Positions 5,866-11,719 are shown, counted from the stretch's first letter. The stretch is 11,719 bases of DNA from Chloroflexota bacterium (GCA_030636125.1 DAOVXM010000026.1:1-11719), one strand, 5' to 3'. Notes: generated by a model not told the origin, from the letters alone. Numbers and translations are program-made.

Positions 5866-8379
5866 ATGGAATTAGATCAAGCACTCTACCGGCATGATGT
5901 ACGTGTATCGACCGACCCGCAAGTACAGCTCTCGGTCATTGATATCGCGCCTGAACACCACCAACATACAATCGTATTTATCCACGGATTCGGTGGGGAA
6001 GCTAAACAATGGGTTTACCAGCTTGACCAATTTTCCAGCAATAATCGAGTCATTGCCATTGACCAACGGGGTCACGGACGTTCCGACAAACCAAAAGGGG
6101 ACTACAGTATGGGCCGGATTCTAGGTGATCTCGAAGCCGCCCTAGACGTATTAGGGGTCAACCAAAAATTCACCCTGGTCGGTCATTCTTTTGGCGGAGC
6201 AATCACAGCCGAATTCGCGGCAGCTCACCCAGAACGGGTGGACCGTTTGATCTTGATAGCCACTTCAGGCGAGTTCGAACTAAATCCCATTTACCGATTT
6301 TTGCTGAATTTACCCCGTTCACTTTTACGATTGGTGACCCCGTATACAAGCAAGTGGCTTGGAGCACCACCACCTATCCTCAAATCCTGGTACCTGGATA
6401 ATTTATCCCACTGGAATGGCTGGAGCCTTTTCCACAACCTGACCACCCCAACACTGGTCATCCGCGGCCACCATGACAGAGTGTTCGCCAAACCACTTTT
6501 CGAAGAAGTCACCCGCGCTATCCCTAATGCTGAAGAAGTTGATGTTGGTGCTTCGGGACATATGGTCATGTTAGAACGACGCGATGCGGTTAACCGTACG
6601 ATGAATCGGTTTATGGAGTCCAGCTCACAGCTCACCTGGCGTGAGACCGAGACATCTGCAAAGGATGCGGAAAATACTGCCTTGGTACACTCTCGGCCAT
6701 GGTTGCCACACTACGATGAAGGTGTACCACATACAATTGCCATTCCACGTGTGCCAGTACATCATCTGCTTAATTCCTCTATACGCAGATTTCCAAACCA
6801 TCTGGCCTTGAGTTTTGAGGGCACACGCATCACTTATAAGCAACTTGGTCAAGAAGTAAATCGCTTTGCCAATATGCTACTTGGGCTTGGTTTGGAAAAG
6901 GGTGACCGGGTGATGCTTTTGCTTCCCAACCTGCCACAAATGGTAATTGCCTATTTTGGGACACTCAAAGCTGGTGGAGTAGCCGTCTTCACTCTACCCA
7001 CAACCCAATCTGAGGAACTCCTCCGCCAGGTGCGCGATTGTAGAGCACGCATATTGGTAACTCTCTCCCAATTCGATGGAATGATCCACCAGATCAAAAA
7101 CGAACTTGAACCAAGTGGAACATCGCCACTCAAACATATCATCTTAACGAATGCCAGCGATTACCTGTCTGCTTTCAAACGTGTCGCTTTGAAACTAAAC
7201 GAGGATAGTCACAAAAGAGGCTTGCCTGACATCACTTTGGGTGCCCAACTACACTACTTGAGCCAGAGCCTCCCCACACACAGCCGAGATGACCCCGCCA
7301 TTGAGATCTCACCCCACGACCTAGCAGTAATTATTTATACAGGAGGCACAACTGACGCCCCTAAAGGAGTGATGCTCTCCCATCGCAACCTGATTGCTAA
7401 CACGATCCAAACAAGACATTGGATGCCCCACGTGGAGGAAGGTCGTGAGCGTTTCCTATGCGTATTGCCTTTTACACACAGCTATGGAATGACCACCACC
7501 CTCAATGTGCCAATCGCCATCGGCGCAACACTCATCTTGAAAGCTAAGTTTGAAGTCCTGGATATACTTAACACGATTAAACGCCATCGCCCGACGATTT
7601 TTCCCGGAGTTCCCCAGATGTATGTCACCATTAAGGATTTCCCCGGGGTACGTAAATATGGGATCGATTCGATCGATGCTTGTATCAGCGGCTCTGCCCC
7701 ATTACCTGTCGAGGTTCAGGAGGCCTTCGAGAAATTGACAAGGGGTCGCTTGGTGGAGGGCTACGGTTTGACCGAAGCCTCGCCAGTCACACATGGCAAC
7801 CCGTTATTTGGGATGCGTAAAGTAGGCAGCATTGGAGTACCTTTCCCATCTACAGAAGCCCGCGTGGTGGGCTTACGAAGGAACCAGAAAGTGATGCCAC
7901 TCGGCCAAATTGGAGAACTGGCGATCCGCGGTCCGCAAATCATGCTGGGCTATTGGGAAGATAAAGAGGCAACCCAACAGGCACTTTCCAGGGATGGTTG
8001 GTTGCTCACCGGGGATGTTGCCCAAATGGATAGTGATGGTTATTTCCGTATCATCGCGCGCAAAGCCGACATGTGGTACCCAGCCAAGGCTGATGAACCC
8101 GCATTTCCGAGAGATGTAGAGGAGGTATTATTCGAGGTGCCTCAAGTCAAGGAAGCCGCTGTGGTGGCTATTGCCGGGCAACCCATCGCTTTTGTGATCG
8201 CCAAGAAAGATCGTCCTTCGGCAGATTCATTGATCGCCTACTGTCAACGCCGCCTTCCGCCCGAACTGGTTCCCCGGCTGGTTATCTTTGTAGATGATTT
8301 TCCGCGCACATTTATCGGTAAGGTTTTACGACGTGAGCTGGCCGGGAAATTCGAGGAGAGGCAATCAGCGAACGAGTAA
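5866..8379 (+). CDS. Fusion protein: serine alpha/beta-hydrolase + AMP-forming acyl ligase
   Basis: The 837-residue protein joins two enzymes. Residues 1-250 are an alpha/beta-hydrolase with the oxyanion motif HGFGG (40-44), Ser108 in GHSFGG, Asp204 in GHHDRV and His232 in SGHMV. The lid is short, about 55 residues. Residues 295-830 are an adenylate-forming ligase (acyl-CoA synthetase superfamily): P-loop YTGGTTDAPKG (491-501), GYGLTE (632-637), TGD with Asp717, Arg732 in the hinge region and the A10 lysine Lys819 in PRTFIGKVLR. The A8 loop reads ADMWYPAKADEPAFPRDVEE (734-753) and lacks the usual Gly before the PxEVE-like block. The linker is about 45 residues. The ligase should activate a carboxylate as acyl-AMP, and the hydrolase may process the product or precursor; the substrate is unknown. 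The Ser nucleophile argues against an olefin-forming OleBC. A second hydrolase gene follows after 50 bases. Confidence 0.9.
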   Translation: MELDQALYRHDVRVSTDPQVQLSVIDIAPEHHQHTIVFIHGFGGEAKQWVYQLDQFSSNNRVIAIDQRGHGRSDKPKGDYSMGRILGDLEAALDVLGVNQKFTLVGHSFGGAITAEFAAAHPERVDRLILIATSGEFELNPIYRFLLNLPRSLLRLVTPYTSKWLGAPPPILKSWYLDNLSHWNGWSLFHNLTTPTLVIRGHHDRVFAKPLFEEVTRAIPNAEEVDVGASGHMVMLERRDAVNRTMNRFMESSSQLTWRETETSAKDAENTALVHSRPWLPHYDEGVPHTIAIPRVPVHHLLNSSIRRFPNHLALSFEGTRITYKQLGQEVNRFANMLLGLGLEKGDRVMLLLPNLPQMVIAYFGTLKAGGVAVFTLPTTQSEELLRQVRDCRARILVTLSQFDGMIHQIKNELEPSGTSPLKHIILTNASDYLSAFKRVALKLNEDSHKRGLPDITLGAQLHYLSQSLPTHSRDDPAIEISPHDLAVIIYTGGTTDAPKGVMLSHRNLIANTIQTRHWMPHVEEGRERFLCVLPFTHSYGMTTTLNVPIAIGATLILKAKFEVLDILNTIKRHRPTIFPGVPQMYVTIKDFPGVRKYGIDSIDACISGSAPLPVEVQEAFEKLTRGRLVEGYGLTEASPVTHGNPLFGMRKVGSIGVPFPSTEARVVGLRRNQKVMPLGQIGELAIRGPQIMLGYWEDKEATQQALSRDGWLLTGDVAQMDSDGYFRIIARKADMWYPAKADEPAFPRDVEEVLFEVPQVKEAAVVAIAGQPIAFVIAKKDRPSADSLIAYCQRRLPPELVPRLVIFVDDFPRTFIGKVLRRELAGKFEERQSANE

Positions 8380-8429
8380 ACTATAAAACAGGTATCTAAT
8401 GAAAACACATTATCCGTATACGAAAAATA

Positions 8430-9257
8430 ATGAACGGCCAAAATGATGGTAACCACGTAAATTACATCACTCAGGGCGACGGCCCCCCTGTGATTATGAT
8501 CCACGGTATTGCAGCTTCATTATACGATTGGAAGCGTATGACCTCGGAGTTGGCCTCCCAAGGTTATAGCGGTTACGCTTTGGATTTACTTGGGCACGGT
8601 GAGAGCGCCAAACCTGACCAACCTGGAGAATACCAAGTTGAGACGTTGTATAATCATTTTAATGATTGGGTTACCGAATTGAACTTCGCTACCCCACCTG
8701 TCTTAGTTGGCCATTCGTTGGGCGGCTACCTGAGCTTATTACACGCAATAAGGTACCCGGAAAAAGTACGTGGTTTGGTGCTGATCGACCCCTTCTACAG
8801 TCCAGGACAACTCTCCCCATTCTTACGCCTATTACGCACCAGGCCAAAGTTGGGCTCAAGAGCGATGAACGTCGCGCCTGAGTGGCTTATCCATACCTTA
8901 TTAGGATGGGATCCGGAGACAGCTAACAACTTTTCACCAGAAGTCCGCCAACAAATCGCGACTGACTATAAACGCTCATCACCATATTTTGTCTATATCA
9001 CCAAAGACCTATCCGATCTAACTCCTAACCTGCGGCAAGTAAAAAAACCGACCCAGATCATCTGGGGCGAACACGACCGAACTCTCAACCCAAGTACATT
9101 TCCAAAATTAGCCAAGACTTTACCAAACGCATCAAGTCATATGGTTCCAAAATGCGGGCACCAACCTCATATCGGTAAACCCTACCTGGTTAACCAGCTA
9201 ACATTAAATTTTCTTGCCTCACTGACTCCGGTTGACGCTCCCTCCTCCCCAAGGTAG
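8430..9257 (+). CDS. Alpha/beta-hydrolase (serine esterase/lipase-like)
   Basis: This 275-residue single-domain hydrolase carries the full triad: Ser96 in VGHSLGGY, Asp216 in WGEHDRT and His244 in CGHQPH. The oxyanion motif is HGIAAS (25-30), and the strand LDLLGHGESAKP (51-62) is typical of the fold. A helical lid spans about 120-200. The closest general resemblance is to esterases and C-C-bond hydrolases of the Abhydrolase_1 family; the substrate cannot be told. The ATG at 8430 is the first possible start in frame because an in-frame stop precedes it at 8400-8402. No Shine-Dalgarno is seen. It lies 50 bases after the hydrolase-ligase fusion in the same direction, so the pair probably forms one transcript and may share a pathway. 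It is not a copy of the fused domain, since lid and flanking sequences differ. Confidence 0.9.
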   Translation: MNGQNDGNHVNYITQGDGPPVIMIHGIAASLYDWKRMTSELASQGYSGYALDLLGHGESAKPDQPGEYQVETLYNHFNDWVTELNFATPPVLVGHSLGGYLSLLHAIRYPEKVRGLVLIDPFYSPGQLSPFLRLLRTRPKLGSRAMNVAPEWLIHTLLGWDPETANNFSPEVRQQIATDYKRSSPYFVYITKDLSDLTPNLRQVKKPTQIIWGEHDRTLNPSTFPKLAKTLPNASSHMVPKCGHQPHIGKPYLVNQLTLNFLASLTPVDAPSSPR

Positions 9258-9385
9258 AATGCCCCTCTTGACCTTAAGGTTAGACGGGTTTGATGCTTTT
9301 TGAATAGTACGCTCCTCCGCAGACCTGTTTTTTGGCCTTCTCCTTCGCTTGAAGGATATGGTGAAATCACGTTTCATGTATCCGC

Positions 9386-9420
9386 CCCCTGATATGCCAT
9401 CACTGCAGATAAGGGGTTTT
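9386..9420 (+). terminator. Weak terminator-like structure after the alpha/beta-hydrolase gene
   Basis: CCCCT (9386-9390) can pair with AGGGG (9412-9416), followed by TTTT. The 21-base loop makes this a poor intrinsic terminator. The rest of the 201-base gap (9258-9458) shows only a 10-bp palindrome, ACCTTAAGGT (9271-9280), and a small hairpin, TCCTTC-GCTT-GAAGGA (9341-9356). Confidence 0.25.
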
Positions 9421-9458
9421 GTGTATATGTGGGTGCCATAAATTATAGGTAGAGAAAT

Positions 9459-9656
9459 ATGAAAACAGCAACGTTGAAATTACGCAAACAGGAATATGAA
9501 GTAAAAGCCGGTATGACAATTTATCACGCCCTGGAAAAACTCGGTATCGACGAACAATCGGTTATCGCAACTCGTGATGGTGAAGTGCTCACAGATGATG
9601 AGATCCTCCTGGAGGGTGATGCGATAAAACTGGTCGCAGTGATTTCTGGGGGATAA
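9459..9656 (+). CDS. MoaD/ThiS/TtuB-like ubiquitin-fold sulfur carrier
   Basis: A 65-residue beta-grasp protein ending in Val-Ile-Ser-Gly-Gly. The C-terminal diglycine is what E1-like enzymes adenylate and convert to a thiocarboxylate sulfur donor. The pattern of short strands, a helix with TIYHALEKLGI (20-30), a DGEVLTDDEILLEGDAIKLV block (40-59) and the GG tail is standard for ThiS, MoaD and TtuB. Because the next gene is a ttuA-like remnant, the most likely original role is TtuB-like, donating sulfur for tRNA 2-thiolation; a ThiS or MoaD role is not excluded. The protein itself looks intact. A weak GGTAGAG lies 4-5 bases before the ATG. No E1-like activator is encoded in the window. Confidence 0.85.
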   Translation: MKTATLKLRKQEYEVKAGMTIYHALEKLGIDEQSVIATRDGEVLTDDEILLEGDAIKLVAVISGG

Positions 9657-9674
9657 TTCTTCATCCCATTTCTT

Positions 9675-9713
9675 AGCTATAAGGGCATCAACATAATTAT
9701 AGCTTTATGCCCT
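9675..9713 (+). repeat. Two interleaved inverted repeats between the sulfur carrier and the ttuA remnant
   Basis: AGCTATAA (9675-9682) is complementary to TTATAGCT (9697-9704), and AGGGCAT (9682-9688) to ATGCCCT (9707-9713). The arms alternate (A1-B1-A2-B2), so the two hairpins exclude each other unless a pseudoknot forms. The connecting lengths, 0-1 and 2 bases, make a stable pseudoknot unlikely. It sits 18 bases after the carrier stop and 17 bases before the ttuA-like start. Confidence 0.5.
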
Positions 9714-9730
9714 ATCAGCAGGTGAATTAG

Positions 9731-10075
9731 ATGAATTGTCGGAAGTGTGGAGAAAAAGCTGTCATCAACATGCGCCAGCACAAGCTAGCCCTGTGCAAAA
9801 AACATTTTCCCAAATGAATCATTGAGCATACGGAACGGATTATCAAAAATTACCACATGTTCAATCCAAATGATCGAGTGCTGGTGGCTATATCAGGGGG
9901 GAAGGACTCGCTGGCTCTGTGGGATATCTTGTGGCAATTAGGCTACCAGTCTGATGGGGTATATATCGGGTTGGGGATAGATGGAGACATCGATTATTCA
10001 AATGAATCTTTACGCTTAGCAGAAAAATTTGGACTCAGCATAAGGCTTTTTCTGAGGAGTTACTATAATTTTTAG
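9731..10075 (+). pseudogene. Decayed ttuA-like tRNA 2-thiolation gene (nonsense codon plus loss of C-terminus)
   Basis: The frame opens with an AGGTG 7 bases upstream and encodes a zinc-finger start with Cys3, Cys6, Cys22 and His25. A TGA follows at codon 29 (9815-9817), and after it the same frame continues with the family's next block: helix IIEHTERIIKNY, then MFNPNDRVLVAISGGKDSLALW with the PP-loop SGGKDS (55-60). TtuA-family proteins often have Trp at or near the TGA position. Similarity ends near residue 102 (KFGLS), and the frame closes with TAG at 10073. Family members are about 300 residues, so the catalytic cysteines, the rest of the ATP-pyrophosphatase domain and the C-terminal zinc finger are gone. 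Restart at Met43 (9857) would give a 72-residue PP-loop fragment. Both defects argue for a pseudogene. TGA is an ordinary stop elsewhere in the window. Confidence 0.85.
10064..10069 (+). promoter_or_regulatory. Candidate -10 box for the preQ1 leader and yhhQ
   Basis: A perfect TATAAT ends 12 bases before the riboswitch stem begins at 10082, so transcription would start near 10076 and the aptamer would be the first thing transcribed. The hexamer 17 bases upstream (TAAGGC) is a poor -35. The box lies within the last codons of the ttuA remnant's frame. Confidence 0.45.
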
Positions 10076-10081
10076 TTTAAT

Positions 10082-10115
10082 GCCGGTGGCAGCTTACCCG
10101 GCCTATCAAAACTGC
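10082..10115 (+). ncRNA. preQ1 class I riboswitch aptamer
   Basis: The leader folds as the small H-type pseudoknot of preQ1-I aptamers. P1 pairs GCCGG (10082-10086) with CCGGC (10098-10102), 5 of 5. The 11-base loop TGGCAGCTTAC (10087-10097) ends in the C that would pair with the ligand. An A-rich tail with CAAAAC (10107-10112) follows. P2 pairs loop GCAG (10089-10092) with tail CTGC (10112-10115), 4 of 4. The loop and tail resemble the Thermoanaerobacter tengcongensis aptamer (loop beginning U-C-GCAG, tail with CAAAAC). The downstream gene is a queuosine-precursor transporter, the expected type of target. Ligand binding is inference. Confidence 0.85.
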
Positions 10116-10151
10116 GGCGGTCGTAGCACCCGCCTGATCAAAACACAGGAG
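10116..10151 (+). promoter_or_regulatory. Possible expression platform of the preQ1 riboswitch
   Basis: GGCGG (10116-10120) pairs with CCGCC (10130-10134) directly after the aptamer. CCTG (10133-10136) can instead pair with CAGG (10146-10149), covering part of the AGGAG ribosome-binding site (10147-10151). The two stems share bases 10133-10134, so they compete. No T-run is present, which favours translational over transcriptional control. The 4-bp stem is weak. Confidence 0.35.
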
Positions 10152-10157
10152 TTAAAT

Positions 10158-10847
10158 GTGAACCTTAATAATTCGACACATGCTGCGGCCAGTGTAAACA
10201 GAGATCCGCGAAAGCTGGTCAACAGCGCACAGGTTTTTATCCCCCGGATTGCGGTATTAGTAATTTCGGCATATATCGCGGCTCAGATGCTCTCCGACAT
10301 TGCCAGCCTGAAGATTGGGGCTGTTCTGGGGTTTGCGGTGGACATGGGCACATTTATTTACCCGATAACCTTTACCCTGCGAGATATGGCACATAAAGTC
10401 ATCGGGAAACGCAACGCCCAGATGCTGGTTGTCACGGCAGGGGTGATCAACTTGTTCATGGCAGGTTATTTAATGTGGGTTGCAAGTGTGCCGAGTGACC
10501 CGTCTTGGGGTTTAGGGGAGCAGTTCAGCGCAATATTTACCCCCGTCTGGCGTATCGTTTTAGCTTCCATCGCCGCCGAAATCGTTAGCGAGCTGACAGA
10601 TACAGAGATATATCACTGGATTGTCACAAAAATCACCCGCCGTTACCAGTGGTTGCGCGTCCTAGTGAGTAATAGTATTAGCATACCCATTGACAATTTT
10701 ATTTTCGCTGTTGGCGCCTTCGGAGGGGTCTTGCCCTGGGAAGTAGTTGGTCAAATATTTCTATTTAATTTAGTGATTAAATATGGGATGACCCTGCTCA
10801 GTCTGCCGTTGATCTACCTTGTTCCAGATCGATACGATCAGGATTGA
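10158..10847 (+). CDS. yhhQ: YhhQ/VUT-family queuosine precursor transporter
   Basis: A 229-residue inner-membrane protein of the YhhQ (QPTR, VUT) family, which imports queuosine precursors such as preQ0 or preQ1 for tRNA wobble modification. Hydrophobic segments cover about 27-50, 54-72, 88-111, 125-143, 172-189 and 195-221. Conserved polar blocks are AAQMLSDI (41-48), YPITFTLRDMAHKVIGKRNA (68-87), EIVSELTDTEIYHW (141-154) and SIPIDNFIF (175-183). I place the start at the GTG at 10158-10160 because AGGAG lies 6 bases upstream and the family N-terminus is short. The in-frame ATG at 10080 would put the riboswitch inside the coding sequence. Control is probably by the preQ1 riboswitch just upstream. 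The gene ends at a strong intrinsic terminator 21 bases downstream. Confidence 0.9.
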   Translation: MNLNNSTHAAASVNRDPRKLVNSAQVFIPRIAVLVISAYIAAQMLSDIASLKIGAVLGFAVDMGTFIYPITFTLRDMAHKVIGKRNAQMLVVTAGVINLFMAGYLMWVASVPSDPSWGLGEQFSAIFTPVWRIVLASIAAEIVSELTDTEIYHWIVTKITRRYQWLRVLVSNSISIPIDNFIFAVGAFGGVLPWEVVGQIFLFNLVIKYGMTLLSLPLIYLVPDRYDQD

Positions 10848-10868
10848 GCCTGGTAACAGAACGTCAAA

Positions 10869-10903
10869 GAGCCGGGAACTTTCCCGGCTCCAAGTTTTAT
10901 TTT
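10869..10903 (+). terminator. Rho-independent terminator of yhhQ
   Basis: GAGCCGGGAA (10869-10878) pairs perfectly with TTCCCGGCTC (10881-10890), leaving a tight CT apex that probably opens to ACTT. It is followed by CAAGTTTTATTTT. This GC-rich 9-10 bp stem with a T-rich tail is the clearest terminator in the window. Read on the minus strand it is followed only by TTTGACG, so it works less well for the glutamine synthetase gene. Confidence 0.9.
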
Positions 10904-10909
10904 CTAATA

Positions 10910-10924
10910 AGGTGGAGTGCACCT
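10910..10924 (-). terminator. Weak hairpin downstream of the glutamine synthetase gene
   Basis: AGGTG and CACCT (5 bp, 5-base loop) are followed on the minus strand by TTATTAG. It lies 64 bases after the glutamine synthetase stop and could assist termination together with the larger hairpin at 10869-10890. Confidence 0.25.
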
Positions 10925-10987
10925 CTAAAACTGGCAAATCGATAATAATTCCCTGGAAGGTGCGCCCAACCTGTGAAAGATTCGATA

Positions 10988-11719
10988 TCAAGCAGTCTCT
11001 AAATAACGTTCCACTTCCCAATCTGTCACACTCATGCGATATTCTTCAACTTCAGCCCACTTGGCACGCGTATAGGTCTCGAATATCATTGGCCCAAGCG
11101 CTTCTTGTAGCACCTGATCAGCCTCCAGCTCCCGTATGGCATCCGCCAGGGAACCGGGTAGTTCGGCAATGTCCATCGCTAGACGGTCCTCCTGCGTCAG
11201 GCTATAGACATTGACGTTAATCAACGGTTGCGGGCATGGCATCTGATTGTCGATTCCATCCAAGGCGGCTGCCAGCATAACCGTTAATGCCAGGTATGGG
11301 TTAGCCGAAGGGTCAGGAAAGCGTAGTTCTGCACGCATAGATTTTTCGCGGCCAGGAGTGTAATGGGGTATGCGGATCAGGGCAGAACGGTTGATCTGCG
11401 CCCAACCGACATATACTGGTGCTTCGTAACCCGGAACCAAACGTTTGTACGAATTAACCGTTGGAGAGACGACCGCGGCCAGGGCACGAGCATGCGCAAG
11501 CTGACCGGCAATAAAGCCATAACCCAATTGAGATAGGTAATATTCATCCTCCAGGTCGAAGAATAAGTTCTCACCCTGGGCATCGAATAATGATTGGTGG
11601 CAATGCATACCGGAGCCATTAATCCCATAAATCGGTTTCGGCATAAAAGAAGCGACCAATCCGTGTTGGGCAGCAATCGCTTTAACAGTATATTTTAACG
11701 TCAGGATATTATCGGCAGC
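10988..11719 (-). CDS. glnA: Type I glutamine synthetase, C-terminal part (runs off the right edge)
   Basis: The frame is open from base 11719 to the TAA at 10988 and gives the last 243 residues of a GSI enzyme, which makes glutamine from glutamate, ammonia and ATP as a dodecamer. Visible active-site blocks are MPKPIYGINGSGMHCHQSLF (fragment residues 26-45), NSYKRLVPGYEAPVYVGW (89-106), NRSALIRIP (110-118) and RAELRFPDPSANPYLA (129-144), matching the ATP, glutamate and metal-binding segments. The region around Tyr172 reads NVYSLT instead of the NLYDLP adenylylation site of enterobacterial enzymes, so adenylylation control is unlikely. The N-terminal half and start lie outside the window, so GSI subtype and regulation cannot be settled. 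A glutamine-synthetase-like ligase such as a gamma-glutamylpolyamine synthetase is a possible alternative. Confidence 0.9.
   Translation of the reverse strand, partial: AADNILTLKYTVKAIAAQHGLVASFMPKPIYGINGSGMHCHQSLFDAQGENLFFDLEDEYYLSQLGYGFIAGQLAHARALAAVVSPTVNSYKRLVPGYEAPVYVGWAQINRSALIRIPHYTPGREKSMRAELRFPDPSANPYLALTVMLAAALDGIDNQMPCPQPLINVNVYSLTQEDRLAMDIAELPGSLADAIRELEADQVLQEALGPMIFETYTRAKWAEVEEYRMSVTDWEVERYLETA

Noticed and set aside
5866..8379. OleBC olefin-biosynthesis fusion
   Set aside because: The hydrolase nucleophile is Ser in GHSFGG rather than Asp, and no oleA or oleD lies nearby.
8399..8446. Fifteen-codon open frame between the fusion and the hydrolase gene
   Set aside because: It has no ribosome-binding site or recognisable sequence and overlaps the hydrolase start in another frame.
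9675..9713. H-type pseudoknot from the interleaved repeats
   Set aside because: A 2-base loop would have to span the 8-bp stem and the other junction has 0-1 base; alternative hairpins are more reasonable.
9815..9817. TGA in the ttuA-like frame read as Trp or selenocysteine
   Set aside because: TGA terminates the DUF1361 and yhhQ genes in the same window, Trp is coded by TGG throughout, no selenocysteine-type hairpin is evident, and the gene is also truncated.
10080..10157. ATG at 10080 as the yhhQ start
   Set aside because: It would put the riboswitch in the coding sequence and lacks a ribosome-binding site, while GTG 10158 has AGGAG at 6 bases.
10051..10160. Frameshifted continuation of ttuA beyond 10075 (a frame reading EEYYNF, then SLPGLSKLRRS)
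   Set aside because: It looks faintly TtuA-like, but these bases form the perfectly paired preQ1 aptamer, and the frame has several stops. The resemblance is most likely chance.
10819..11214. 131-codon plus-strand open frame over the yhhQ terminator and glutamine synthetase gene
   Set aside because: It overlaps the end of yhhQ, runs through the terminator and lies antisense to glnA; the product has no family-like features.

Overview
The window reads as a compact stretch of bacterial chromosome. My best guess is Chloroflexota (Anaerolineae-like). The hints are a Thr/Pro-rich lipoprotein linker at the left edge, the mix of families (DUF1385, DUF1361, TlyA, an archaeal-like YjbQ, a ttuB/ttuA-type pair, a GSI-type glutamine synthetase) and the mixture of Shine-Dalgarno-led and apparently leaderless genes. 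This assignment is inference. No tRNA, rRNA, insertion sequence, phage gene or CRISPR array is visible.

Left part (1-3614, all minus strand): the N-terminal piece of an exported CARDB-like protein runs off the left edge. To its right lie a DUF1385 membrane protein, an M20-family metallo-dipeptidase and a DUF1361 membrane protein. The dipeptidase and the DUF1385 gene are 76 bases apart and probably share a promoter. The DUF1361 gene has a long leader with an intrinsic-terminator-like hairpin in it.

Middle (3978-5640): tlyA (rRNA 2'-O-methyltransferase, plus strand) starts 6 bases after a well-placed -10 box, so its mRNA is probably leaderless. It converges on a two-gene uspA-yjbQ operon on the minus strand, whose leader carries a 7-bp inverted repeat.

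Right-middle (5866-9257, plus strand): an 837-residue fusion of a serine alpha/beta-hydrolase and an AMP-forming acyl ligase, followed by a stand-alone alpha/beta-hydrolase. The fusion resembles the OleB-OleC layout but has a Ser nucleophile and an unusual A8 loop, so its substrate is unknown.

Right (9459-11719): a MoaD/ThiS/TtuB-like sulfur carrier with an intact C-terminal GG stands before a broken ttuA-like tRNA-thiolation gene, which has an in-frame TGA at codon 29 and has lost the C-terminal two thirds. The remnant runs directly into a short leader that folds as a class I preQ1 riboswitch. This precedes a yhhQ-family queuosine-precursor transporter with a GTG start and a strong intrinsic terminator. 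This is the most informative part of the window: a tRNA-modification locus with one decayed member and one ligand-regulated member. The C-terminal half of a type I glutamine synthetase on the minus strand runs off the right edge.
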